A DNA stretch of 64,000 nt. Origin: JABWAJ01 sp046153985. Lineage in GTDB: Bacteria > Bacteroidota > Bacteroidia > Chitinophagales > Saprospiraceae. The translations under genes and the position numbers were made by a program. The number at the start of each line of letters is the position of its first letter. Positions within the stretch are counted from its first letter, which is position 1. The stretch lies in contig JBJXFD010000557.1 in the NCBI GenBank assembly GCA_046153985.1, positions 1 to 64,000 of the forward strand, read 5' to 3'. The notes below the pieces were generated by a model that was not told the origin of the DNA, did not search any database, and was given only the letters and a program-made list of their open reading frames with translations. Shown piece after piece: positions 56,754 to 64,000 of this stretch.

Positions 56754-57255
56754 GTTTTTTTATTTTATAAGCGACACCAAAGAGTCTATAAACGACATAG
56801 TCTCCTATCAAGGTTAATCCAATTTTTTGAACACCTTTTATAGATGAGGCATTGCTTGGTTCAATAAATAGGACAAAAGTTTGGTTAGGATAAGATTGAA
56901 TGATGTTCAAGACTGTCAACCCATACAACCCACTGCCTCTATATTTTTCATCAGTTATGCAATTCCCAATTACATATTGATCTTTCAACCCTAATTGCCA
57001 AGCTAATAATTTTTTTTTGAACAACCAGCTTACGTGCGCAACTTCGTTGTTTTCAATAATATAAAATGCTATTCTATTCCGAGTTATTTTTAAGTCAATT
57101 TCAGAGAAGCCGCTTTTTCGATTCCTTGTATTTAAAATGGTTTTATTTGACAGAATAGAGTTTAGCTGGCTTGAGGTATTACTGTAAACCAATGTCCGTA
57201 TTACGGTAGGTCTTAATTTTCGAATAAAGCGCTTAATCTTTTTACCGATTGCCAT
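56740..57255 (-). CDS. GNAT-fold acetyltransferase
   Basis: A 171-residue protein with a basic N-terminus (KKIKRFIRKLRP) and a GNAT core: FYIIENNEVAHVSWLF, VIGNCITDEKYRGSGLYGLTVLNIIQ (the acetyl-CoA loop with RGSGLYG) and SSIKGVQKIGLTLIGDYVVYR. It probably acetylates an amino sugar or amine in the polysaccharide pathway. It overlaps both neighbours by 14 bases, so it is certainly co-transcribed with them. Composition is as AT-rich as the flanking genes. Confidence 0.8.
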   Translation of the reverse strand: MAIGKKIKRFIRKLRPTVIRTLVYSNTSSQLNSILSNKTILNTRNRKSGFSEIDLKITRNRIAFYIIENNEVAHVSWLFKKKLLAWQLGLKDQYVIGNCITDEKYRGSGLYGLTVLNIIQSYPNQTFVLFIEPSNASSIKGVQKIGLTLIGDYVVYRLFGVAYKIKKHDTN

Positions 57256-58288
57256 ATTTTTGTTTTATAATTTTCTTTAATTTTGGGGTTATTTTAACTG
57301 AAAAAAAATAAAAAATCTTAACAAAAAAACGAAAATAACTTAATGTAAAATACATTGGATACTCAACAGGTAGTGGATTAAATGAAGACTTAAAAACATA
57401 CACTGGATGACTAGGGGCTGTATAACTAATATTGTAGTATTGTTTGTTTTCAACAATGAAGCAGTCTTGAATAATTTCGTGGTGCAACAAAGTAGAAGGA
57501 GAGTTCCTTGGTCTATAATCTCCATCTATCATCCCTCCAGAAAAATAATTAAATGTATTTTTGTCTTTGACTATTATAGCTGCATTCACTACTATTCCAT
57601 TCTTTTTGGCAAGGTAGATCATGCATAAATTATATAATGCACCATTTTGAATGATTTCTTTATAGCTATTAAATGACCTGTATGCAAATTCTTTTTTATC
57701 TGACACTTTTAAAAACATATCATACACATTCTTTAAGTCATCTAAATCATTTGATTTCACAAAGTCAAAATTTTCTTCTTGAGCATATCGAATATTTTGC
57801 CTAGCTCTCGGCTTATAAGATTCCAATATTTTATCTGCACCGTCTACTTTGTTTACGGCAAAGTCAAACCCTTGAGAGCCCTTATATATAGGAAATGCAT
57901 CAATTTTTAATATTTTTTTATCTGATTCCAATGCATTAACAAGACTTTCATTTTTTCTATTGGGATTTACTCTAATGAAAAAATATCTTTCTTTTTTAAG
58001 AATTTTTTTTAAAACGCTGACAGTTTCTTTTGCTTTATGCTCCTGAAGAAGCACCGGGCCTCTCAAAATAAGTCCAATTTTGATAAATAGAATATTTATG
58101 TTCAAGCAACTTGTGAAGCCAATTAATTGATCATCTTCATATAGCTCATAAAAAGAAACAGATCCTTTAGGCAAGTACTTATATCCAGCGCCAAAATATG
58201 GATATTGAAAAAAACTCGCATCAGTTTTTTGCAAATTAATATTCCAGTTAGATGCTTCAGCTTGATTTATTTTTTTATAACTCAGCAT
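57242..58288 (-). CDS. FemAB-like aminoacyl/acyl transferase
   Basis: A 348-residue protein of the FemAB/GNAT-domain transferases: SFFQYPYFGAGYKYL, then FFIRVNPNRKN, SYKPRARQNIRYAQEENFDF (the family's positively charged motif), FNYFSGGMIDGDYRPRNSPSTLLHHEIIQD near the C-terminal fold and a final basic tail. FemX-type enzymes add amino acids to lipid II; in polysaccharide clusters relatives attach amino-acid or acyl groups to sugars. AT-rich like its neighbours. It overlaps the GNAT gene by 14 bases. Confidence 0.82.
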   Translation of the reverse strand: MLSYKKINQAEASNWNINLQKTDASFFQYPYFGAGYKYLPKGSVSFYELYEDDQLIGFTSCLNINILFIKIGLILRGPVLLQEHKAKETVSVLKKILKKERYFFIRVNPNRKNESLVNALESDKKILKIDAFPIYKGSQGFDFAVNKVDGADKILESYKPRARQNIRYAQEENFDFVKSNDLDDLKNVYDMFLKVSDKKEFAYRSFNSYKEIIQNGALYNLCMIYLAKKNGIVVNAAIIVKDKNTFNYFSGGMIDGDYRPRNSPSTLLHHEIIQDCFIVENKQYYNISYTAPSHPVYVFKSSFNPLPVEYPMYFTLSYFRFFVKIFYFFSVKITPKLKKIIKQKYGNR

Positions 58289-58353
58289 AATCTTTGCTTC
58301 TTTATTTAAAATTGGATTTGTTGCCTAAGAAAGGCAAAGAGGCGATTTAGGAA

Positions 58354-59754
58354 TTATACGTTTTTTATATGAGAAATAACAGCTTTATATTTTCCATTCT
58401 TCCCCCTTGGAATATGTTCAAGAAAACAAATTTCCAAAGACAATTCATTCCCAAATCTCTCTTGTATAATTTTAATTAGTTTGTGCTCTTCTATTTTATT
58501 AAATCCAGGAGAGACAACTAAATTCAATAATAATTTACAGATATCCTGTTGAATCACCTGGGCTTCAATAATTCCGTTTATATCAGCAAAGATTCGATTA
58601 AAGCTTGCGATTTTTTTACCGCCAGGAAGGCACAAAACATCATCTGTTCTACCCACAATTTCTGATATTTGCGGCATGCTGAATGAGGTACTTTTGCCCG
58701 CAGAAGAAGCCAGGGTTGCCAAATCCCCAATTCGATAACGTATAAGTGGTTGGTCGAAATTCAGTAAGCCCGTAAATAAAACCTCGCCTGACGTACCTTC
58801 CGGGCAAGGATTGCCATGTTCGTCAACGATTTCAAGGATTCCGACATCGGGGCTGCTATACATATTTCCATCCGGTTTTTCAGAAAAGAGGCCGCAAGCT
58901 TCTATTCCGCTATAGCTGTCATAGGTCTTACATCCATAGACCCGGTTAAAGATTCCCCGCATACTGGGGGTCAGTTTTTCACTCGAGGTAATAACTGCCT
59001 TTAATGGAATGGGCGCCCAACCCTCTTCTTCAAAAAAAGAGGCCAAAAGAGCATTACTTATGGCATAGCCGGTCATATAGTCCAGCCCATAATTAAGAAT
59101 AGTCTCGTAATAGTACCTGGCGTTTTTTTTTGAAATATGGTAGATGGAAAAATAGACTTGCTTTTCAAAATAATTATACCGGAAATAAGGAGGTCTATCA
59201 TAGTTATTTCCTAAAATATTCCTTCCACCTATCATTCCTCTCGAATGGAACCTGTCCAACCCTGCCCAGTTTCTGATTCTGGCCTCAAATGCGGCACTCC
59301 ATCTCTGATGCATAGCATCCGAAAACAGTAATTTTACAGGTGTTCCTGTGCTGCCGCTGCTTGTAAAAAAAACACCGTTTTTTTCTCGTTTTAATGAAAG
59401 CAGGCTATTATCTCCATACTCCCTCAGTTCTGCTTTTTCAATTATTGGTAATTTTGCAAGTGTGGTCAGATCAATTTTACTCAAATCAGATGCATCAAAC
59501 CCAGCCTTTTCATACTTGGCCTGATAATAAGGAACATTCTTAAACGCTGATAATAGTAAACGATTCAGGTGTTCGTTTTGGTAATCATTCCATTGATCAT
59601 GGGTATACCCCTCCCGCTCTTTAAATCCAGCATATTCTCTGTCAAAAACACCTCCAAAGCGCCTTCTTTGCCATTGGAATCCATAAAGGGATACACCTAT
59701 GTTTTGAACCCAGGCGGGGCTGAAACGATAAAGATCAGTGAGCAATCCAGCCAT
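58354..59754 (-). CDS. PaaK/CapK-like adenylate-forming enzyme
   Basis: A 466-residue phenylacetate-CoA-ligase-like protein: FFTSSGSTGTPVKLLFSDAMHQ (the ATP/AMP-binding P-loop, about residues 130-150), NYGLDYMTGYAISNALLASFFE, ITSSEKLTPSMRGIF, DSYSGIEACGLFSE and FTGLLNFDQPLIRYRIGDLA, plus a C-terminal lid (PRGKNGKYKAVIS). In capsule clusters such CapK/PaaK-like proteins are thought to activate acyl or amino acids for glycan decoration. It shares one base with the upstream glycosyltransferase gene's stop. Confidence 0.9.
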   Translation of the reverse strand: MAGLLTDLYRFSPAWVQNIGVSLYGFQWQRRRFGGVFDREYAGFKEREGYTHDQWNDYQNEHLNRLLLSAFKNVPYYQAKYEKAGFDASDLSKIDLTTLAKLPIIEKAELREYGDNSLLSLKREKNGVFFTSSGSTGTPVKLLFSDAMHQRWSAAFEARIRNWAGLDRFHSRGMIGGRNILGNNYDRPPYFRYNYFEKQVYFSIYHISKKNARYYYETILNYGLDYMTGYAISNALLASFFEEEGWAPIPLKAVITSSEKLTPSMRGIFNRVYGCKTYDSYSGIEACGLFSEKPDGNMYSSPDVGILEIVDEHGNPCPEGTSGEVLFTGLLNFDQPLIRYRIGDLATLASSAGKSTSFSMPQISEIVGRTDDVLCLPGGKKIASFNRIFADINGIIEAQVIQQDICKLLLNLVVSPGFNKIEEHKLIKIIQERFGNELSLEICFLEHIPRGKNGKYKAVISHIKNV

Positions 59755-60773
59755 TACTCAGATATTTGATTTCTTAACAATTTAATCCACTGGGGTTTGA
59801 TCTTATCCCAATCAAATTCCTTGGCTTTTTTACGGGCATTTTTACTTAACTGCTCCCCAAGTGCCGGCTCATTGAGCAAACGCAAAACATTTTGAGCCAT
59901 AATTTCAGGTTTAAGGTTTTCTGAGATGAACATGTTTTTTTCGTGCTGCCATAAAAAAGGGATCTCTCCTGCCGGAGAGCTAACAACCGGAATACCACAA
60001 GCGGCAGCCTCTAATACTGCCAACCCAAAACTTTCATAAGAAGTAGTATTGAGAAAAACGGAATGATTATGGTAATATTCAAATAATTGATTATTAGGGA
60101 CTGGTCCAACGATTGTAACTACATTTTGAAGTTCCAAATACTGAATCAACTTCTGAACTTCAGCCAACATCCCTTTATCGGGCCCTACCATTGTTAAGGT
60201 AACCTCCGGGATCACTTTTCTTACTTCATTTAATATCCGGATTGCTAAATCCGGGTTGTAAATAGAGGAAAACGCCCTGACCCAAAGCAACCGGGGATGC
60301 GGCCCCATATATCTTGTAAAAGGGAAGTTTTCAATAGGGAAAGGATTAGGAATATACTGGATCTTTTTTCCTTTCTCTTCAAAAAAAAGTCGGATATAAT
60401 TTGAAGGCGATATCGTTATAGCAGAATTAGACATGATGGATAACAGGAAAGGTTTTATTTTGGGGTAACGGTCTGGAATTGCTCCACCGTGTAGAACTGA
60501 AACACACGGAATTTTTTTAAATCGGATTAGCCAGGACAGCACATAATTTAAATAAATAATCCTGCTGCTGTACACCTCCAAAACTACAAAATCATACCGA
60601 TGAAACAAGACATGAACGACGCTTTCAAAAGCTCTTGAAACAGGATTTTGGCGGCGGGAAATATTCCTGCAATCAAACCCATCTTCTTTCAATTTTTCAG
60701 CTACAAACTCCCCAGGGCCTTTTGATCCGCTGCTTTGGGACAAATAAGTCCCTAAAAATAAAACCTTATTCAA
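59754..60773 (-). CDS. Family 4 glycosyltransferase
   Basis: A 339-residue GT-B enzyme: LGTYLSQSSGSKGPGEFVAEKL at the start, VLHGGAIPDRYP, PSNYIRLFFEEKG, RLLWVRAFSSIYNPDLAIRIL, a diphosphate-binding loop in NTTSYESFGLAVLEAAACGIPVVSSPAGEIPFL. The catalytic EX7E-type pair is the two Glu of this last segment. It probably adds one sugar in the repeat unit. Start is TTG at 60773, overlapping the carbamoyltransferase stop (TTGA). Confidence 0.9.
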   Translation of the reverse strand: MNKVLFLGTYLSQSSGSKGPGEFVAEKLKEDGFDCRNISRRQNPVSRAFESVVHVLFHRYDFVVLEVYSSRIIYLNYVLSWLIRFKKIPCVSVLHGGAIPDRYPKIKPFLLSIMSNSAITISPSNYIRLFFEEKGKKIQYIPNPFPIENFPFTRYMGPHPRLLWVRAFSSIYNPDLAIRILNEVRKVIPEVTLTMVGPDKGMLAEVQKLIQYLELQNVVTIVGPVPNNQLFEYYHNHSVFLNTTSYESFGLAVLEAAACGIPVVSSPAGEIPFLWQHEKNMFISENLKPEIMAQNVLRLLNEPALGEQLSKNARKKAKEFDWDKIKPQWIKLLRNQISE

Positions 60774-62590
60774 AGGGGTTTGTATCTAATCATCCATCTT
60801 TCCAAAATCAATACATCAATCCTTTTGTCCTCCAACGCCCGGAATGCCGAACCCGGAGCAGAAACAATAGGCTCCTCATGTACATTAAAACTCGTATTGA
60901 CCACTGCGCCGCACCCGGTTAAGCGATAAAAAGCATCAATAATGTCATAAAAATAGGGATTGGTTGCTTTTTTAACAACCTGAGGCCTGGCGGTACCATC
61001 TACATGTACCACGGCCTGGAGCTCGTTGTGAAACTGAGGATCAACATCGTAAGTAATGGTCATGTAATCTGCTGCAACATCATCTTCATTATAGGCGGGC
61101 ATATAGGTCTTCGCCATATAATCTACGACCGATGGCGCAAACGGCATAAACTCTGTCCGGTTCAGCCGCTGGTTCAGGGTATCGTTCACTGTTCGGTCAA
61201 ACGTATTGAGAATCATGGAGCGTTTCCCAAGTGCCCGCGGCCCCCACTCCATTGAACCTTGCCAGAATCCGACAATGACATTGTCGCGTAGCAGTTGGGC
61301 AATGCGCTCAGGCGCGGCTTCGCCCAGGTCGCTGACTTCATATTTATCCTGGTCCACCCCATCCACAAAATCCTGCAATTCGCTGCTGTAATCCGGGCCG
61401 AGGTAGGTATCCTTAAACCGGTACTGATCCGTCAACCAATTGCCATGCGTTTCTATATCGGCCAGAATGGCTGCACCGAGCGCTAAACCCGAATCTCCCA
61501 TAGCTGGCTGAATAAAGACCCCCTCAACCGCAGGATGTTCAAACAGCAACTGGTTCACCCGCACATTGGCAAAAACCCCGCCTGCCAATCCAATCTTCAG
61601 GGATTTACCGGCAAACTTTTCCCGAATGACTGCATCCAGCAAGCCATACATGACCTCTTCTGTTACCTTTTGGCAAGCGTAGGCGATGTCTTCTTTGGAA
61701 TGTCCTTTGGTTTCTGCTTCCAGCCAGGCGTTGAGGATCAATGCATTTTTAGCATAATGGGTGCCAAAATCCGATTCGCTGAAAAAGTTAATTCGCTTCT
61801 TTAAATTGATCGTTTGATCCAGGTTATACTGCTGCCAGGATTCTGCTTCTTTTCCAGACGGAAACCTTGACAAATCCAGCTCGTTCAACTGAAACAAGCC
61901 CCGAAATTTATCCAGCAAAGGGCCGGACTTGCCATAAGCTGCCAATCCGGTAATTTTGCCTTCATGGCGGGTCGGCCTGAACCCCAGCAATCGGGTGATT
62001 TCACTGTAAAACTGCCCAACCGAAACTTCGTGGCCATAAGATTTAATCAGTTTCAGGCCTTTTTTCGGGTCGGGTTCGTAAAAAGTAATGCTTTCCCCGT
62101 CTCCATGACCGTCAGCGGTAAAAACCAGGTCGCAGGAATAAGGGGCGGCGTACCAGGCGCTCGCTGCATGCGACAAATGGTGGTTATAAAATTTTACTTC
62201 AGCATTGACAAACCCTGCTTTTCGCAGTTCTTCCTGAAAAACGCCAATGTTTTTTTCTCTTTTTTCTATATAGCGGAAGCCGGAATAAGCAGCTATCCGG
62301 TCCGCAATTTCAAAAAACTTTGACGCTTTATTTTTATTAAACCGGTAGCGGATTTCATTTTTATTGATACTGGAATAAAAATTGCTCCCAAAAGCCACAA
62401 CCCCGACATCCGATGGCGTGAGATGGTGTTCCTTTAACAGGCGATCTACTGCCGTTGCCGGCCAGCCAAAATCCTGTTTAATCCGGCTGGTTTTTTCCTC
62501 TTCGATGGAAGCTATTATTTTTCCATTCCGAAGTATAGTAACTGCAGCGTCGTGGCTAAAATTAATGCCTAATATTATCAATGAATCCAA
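60770..62590 (-). CDS. NodU/CmcH-type carbamoyltransferase
   Basis: A 606-residue enzyme with the N-terminal ASKHA-like domain (ILGINFSHDAAVTIL, IEEEKTSRIKQDFGWP, KFYNHHLSHAASAWYA, VFTADGHGDGES) and the C-terminal YrdC-like domain (EFMPFAPSV, AVVHVDGTARPQVV, FNVHEEPIV). NodU transfers a carbamoyl group from carbamoyl phosphate to sugar hydroxyls such as Nod factors and capsule. In this cluster it would carbamoylate a sugar of the surface glycan. The first codon is TTG at 62590. Confidence 0.95.
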   Translation of the reverse strand: MDSLIILGINFSHDAAVTILRNGKIIASIEEEKTSRIKQDFGWPATAVDRLLKEHHLTPSDVGVVAFGSNFYSSINKNEIRYRFNKNKASKFFEIADRIAAYSGFRYIEKREKNIGVFQEELRKAGFVNAEVKFYNHHLSHAASAWYAAPYSCDLVFTADGHGDGESITFYEPDPKKGLKLIKSYGHEVSVGQFYSEITRLLGFRPTRHEGKITGLAAYGKSGPLLDKFRGLFQLNELDLSRFPSGKEAESWQQYNLDQTINLKKRINFFSESDFGTHYAKNALILNAWLEAETKGHSKEDIAYACQKVTEEVMYGLLDAVIREKFAGKSLKIGLAGGVFANVRVNQLLFEHPAVEGVFIQPAMGDSGLALGAAILADIETHGNWLTDQYRFKDTYLGPDYSSELQDFVDGVDQDKYEVSDLGEAAPERIAQLLRDNVIVGFWQGSMEWGPRALGKRSMILNTFDRTVNDTLNQRLNRTEFMPFAPSVVDYMAKTYMPAYNEDDVAADYMTITYDVDPQFHNELQAVVHVDGTARPQVVKKATNPYFYDIIDAFYRLTGCGAVVNTSFNVHEEPIVSAPGSAFRALEDKRIDVLILERWMIRYKPL

Positions 62591-62611
62591 GATGAATGTT
62601 TTTATAGAATA

Positions 62612-63790
62612 CTATTTATCCCTAATATAGTCCTTCAAGGTATTGCATATTTTTTCTCCTTGAATTTCGAGCGTAACTTCGTTAACTATTTTTAATCCGT
62701 TTTCAATCAATGTCTTTCTTAAAGCAGAATTTTTAATTAATGACTTTGTTTTTTCAGCGATGTCTGATGCGTTACGTTGCTCTACTAAGAGAACATCAAT
62801 ACCGTCTTTTAAAAAAGATCCAATGGAACCCACATTTGTTGATATAACTGGTAATGAATGTGCGAGCGCTTCCCAAATTGTCCTTGGAAATCCTTCCGCA
62901 ACCTGAGAGGCAAGGGCAAAAATGTCTGCGTTTTTATAAAACCCAAATAGCTCCACTCCTATTTTCTTTTTTCCATGAAATTTCACTTTTTCAAAAACAT
63001 TCCACTGCTTGGCAAGAATCTTGATCTGGTCAATGGTGTCATCTCCCGGAGTTGACCAACCAACTACATTAAGTTCACAGTTTATGCCAGCTTGGTTTAA
63101 CATCCCTATTGCTTCAACGATTTCAAGTATCCCTTTTCCTCGTTCGATTCGGCCCGTAAATAAAATTTGATAAGGAGGAGACAAGCAAGTATCTTCTCTA
63201 AAAAAAAAATCAGTCTTTTTCAAAGTAGTCGTCCTTATTAAGGCAGACTTTAATGAAAATTTTTCGTATTTTTCATGAACAACAGCGCTATTTGAAAACA
63301 CAAGGGCTTCCTTCGCATATTCCTGTTGACTGTACTCATTCCAAAGGATATACTTCCTTAGGAACCCTTTGCGCCACTTTGCCTGAGGAATATTATCTAT
63401 GTGATCAATCATTTCGCCTACCACTAAATATGAAAATTTTATTTTATCTTTAATAGCTTTTGTAATAAGCGGAAGTAGTGGCGTCGGGGCCCTCATTAAT
63501 AAAATATCAATATCGCTTACCCGCTTGTCAACAGCTCGCAATACAAAGTAACTCAACAATAACCTTACCGGGATAGAATAATGCTTAATCAGGGGAACAA
63601 GCTCTACATTCGACGATTGTATCTTGTAGTCCAGGTTATTTAGTTCCGATTTGATGGGCATGTATAAAAATAGAATAATTTTCTCACAATGCGGGGCAAG
63701 GCTATCTATAAATAATCCCTGAACATCCATTGTGTATACATTTCCATTACTTAAAAAAGCAGGAATATGGTAGTGGAAACCTAATTTCAT
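62612..63790 (-). CDS. Family 4 glycosyltransferase
   Basis: A 392-residue GT-B enzyme: MKLGFHYHIPAFLSNGNVYTMDVQGLFIDSLA, LLMRAPTPLLPLI, VHEKYEKFSL, QILFTGRIERGKGILEIVEAI, a NVVGWSTPGDDT loop, and FYKNADIFALASQVAEGFPRTIWEALAHSLPVISTNVGSI, the family's donor-binding loop. It would be the first glycosyltransferase after the partial gene at the window edge. Coding is AT-rich. It is 21 bases upstream of the carbamoyltransferase gene. Confidence 0.9.
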   Translation of the reverse strand: MKLGFHYHIPAFLSNGNVYTMDVQGLFIDSLAPHCEKIILFLYMPIKSELNNLDYKIQSSNVELVPLIKHYSIPVRLLLSYFVLRAVDKRVSDIDILLMRAPTPLLPLITKAIKDKIKFSYLVVGEMIDHIDNIPQAKWRKGFLRKYILWNEYSQQEYAKEALVFSNSAVVHEKYEKFSLKSALIRTTTLKKTDFFFREDTCLSPPYQILFTGRIERGKGILEIVEAIGMLNQAGINCELNVVGWSTPGDDTIDQIKILAKQWNVFEKVKFHGKKKIGVELFGFYKNADIFALASQVAEGFPRTIWEALAHSLPVISTNVGSIGSFLKDGIDVLLVEQRNASDIAEKTKSLIKNSALRKTLIENGLKIVNEVTLEIQGEKICNTLKDYIRDK

Positions 63791-63803
63791 AGAAAGCGCC
63801 TCA

Positions 63804-64000
63804 CTATTTTAAGAATCTTTGCAAAGAAAGGAAAATCACATCCCTAAATTGTCTAAATATGCTTGGTGGTACAACCCTAACTTGAGGAGTGCCCGATTTT
63901 GTGAGTAGTGCATAGTAGCTCTCAATATGAGAGATATTAAGCACTTTGTATCTGGTAAGAAAAGCAGGCTCCACAGTTCGTCCCAATTGGTAAAATACAG
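63804..64000 (-). CDS. Partial protein, unrecognised, continuing beyond the window
   Basis: An open frame without a stop runs from the window edge to 63804, 65 codons. The end contains LGRTVEPAFLTRYKVLN, ISHIESYYALLTKSGTPQ and RDVIFLSLQRFLK. I cannot assign a family from this C-terminus. It lies 13 bases upstream of the GT4 gene on the same strand, so it is almost certainly part of the polysaccharide operon. Confidence 0.7.
   Translation of the reverse strand, partial: VFYQLGRTVEPAFLTRYKVLNISHIESYYALLTKSGTPQVRVVPPSIFRQFRDVIFLSLQRFLK

Overview
The window looks like a chromosome segment of a Bacteroidota bacterium, most likely from the Saprospiria (Saprospiraceae) group. This is inferred from gene content, not from a marker gene. 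Two large secreted proteins end in type IX secretion (Por) sorting domains. There is a TonB-dependent receptor with an N-terminal carboxypeptidase-regulatory-like domain. Most starts lack a Shine-Dalgarno sequence. The best promoter matches follow the Bacteroidetes pattern TTTG, about 20 bases, TANNTTTG. Neighbouring genes often share ATGA, GTGA or TTGA overlaps.

Layout. 1-312: end of a cysteine desulfurase. 313-1218: a 0.9 kb gene-free stretch with heptamer repeats and a promoter-to-terminator unit carrying three copies of a 13-base motif, a candidate non-coding RNA. 1219-11085: MarR/acetyltransferase fusion, small membrane protein and YfcE phosphodiesterase, gamma-glutamyltransferase, TonB receptor, a three-gene LytS/LytR-type module, and a two-gene nucleotidyltransferase-like pair. 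11127-23311: EamA transporter, sorted beta-helix protein, acyl-CoA dehydrogenase, alkaline phosphatase, secreted unknown, methyltransferase, PrmC, MetH. 23637-29243: tRNA-Ser, an AT-rich sorted metalloprotease with a lipoprotein partner, and small DUF proteins. 29447-34162: an operon for a 2-oxoacid:ferredoxin oxidoreductase (alpha and beta subunits) preceded by an iron-sulfur flavoprotein that could pass electrons to NADP. 34402-44786: frameshifted gamma-glutamylcyclotransferase, carboxynorspermidine decarboxylase, PsuG, glycosyltransferase, thioredoxin-like protein, an Rpn-type nuclease, a secreted unknown and aspartate kinase. 44871-52038: an AAA-ATPase, relics of Rpn and VapC genes, initial sugar-nucleotide and transferase genes, and two more Rpn copies. 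52627-64000: a minus-strand surface-polysaccharide cluster (glycosyltransferases, WecB, FemAB-like, GNAT, PaaK-like ligase, NodU-type carbamoyltransferase).

The polysaccharide genes probably work together. A CapD/WbpM-like dehydratase, a WbpV-like reductase/epimerase and a short polyprenyl-phosphate sugar transferase would make and load the first sugar. WecB and several GT4 enzymes would extend the chain, and the other genes would decorate it. The central genes (about 54.9-58.3 kb) are visibly AT-rich compared with their flanks, suggesting separate acquisition.

The most distinctive sequence-level feature is the load of short palindromic and tandem repeats. Several palindromic elements sit exactly at gene ends and supply the stop codon (3288, 7677, 18241, 18505). 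Degenerate heptamer tracts, a perfect 63-bp duplicate, a 211-bp terminal-inverted-repeat element, and in-frame 24-bp repeats inside genes also occur. The most interesting candidates for follow-up are the three-motif RNA locus, the nucleotidyltransferase-like pair at 10376-11085, and the stop-codon-donating palindromes.
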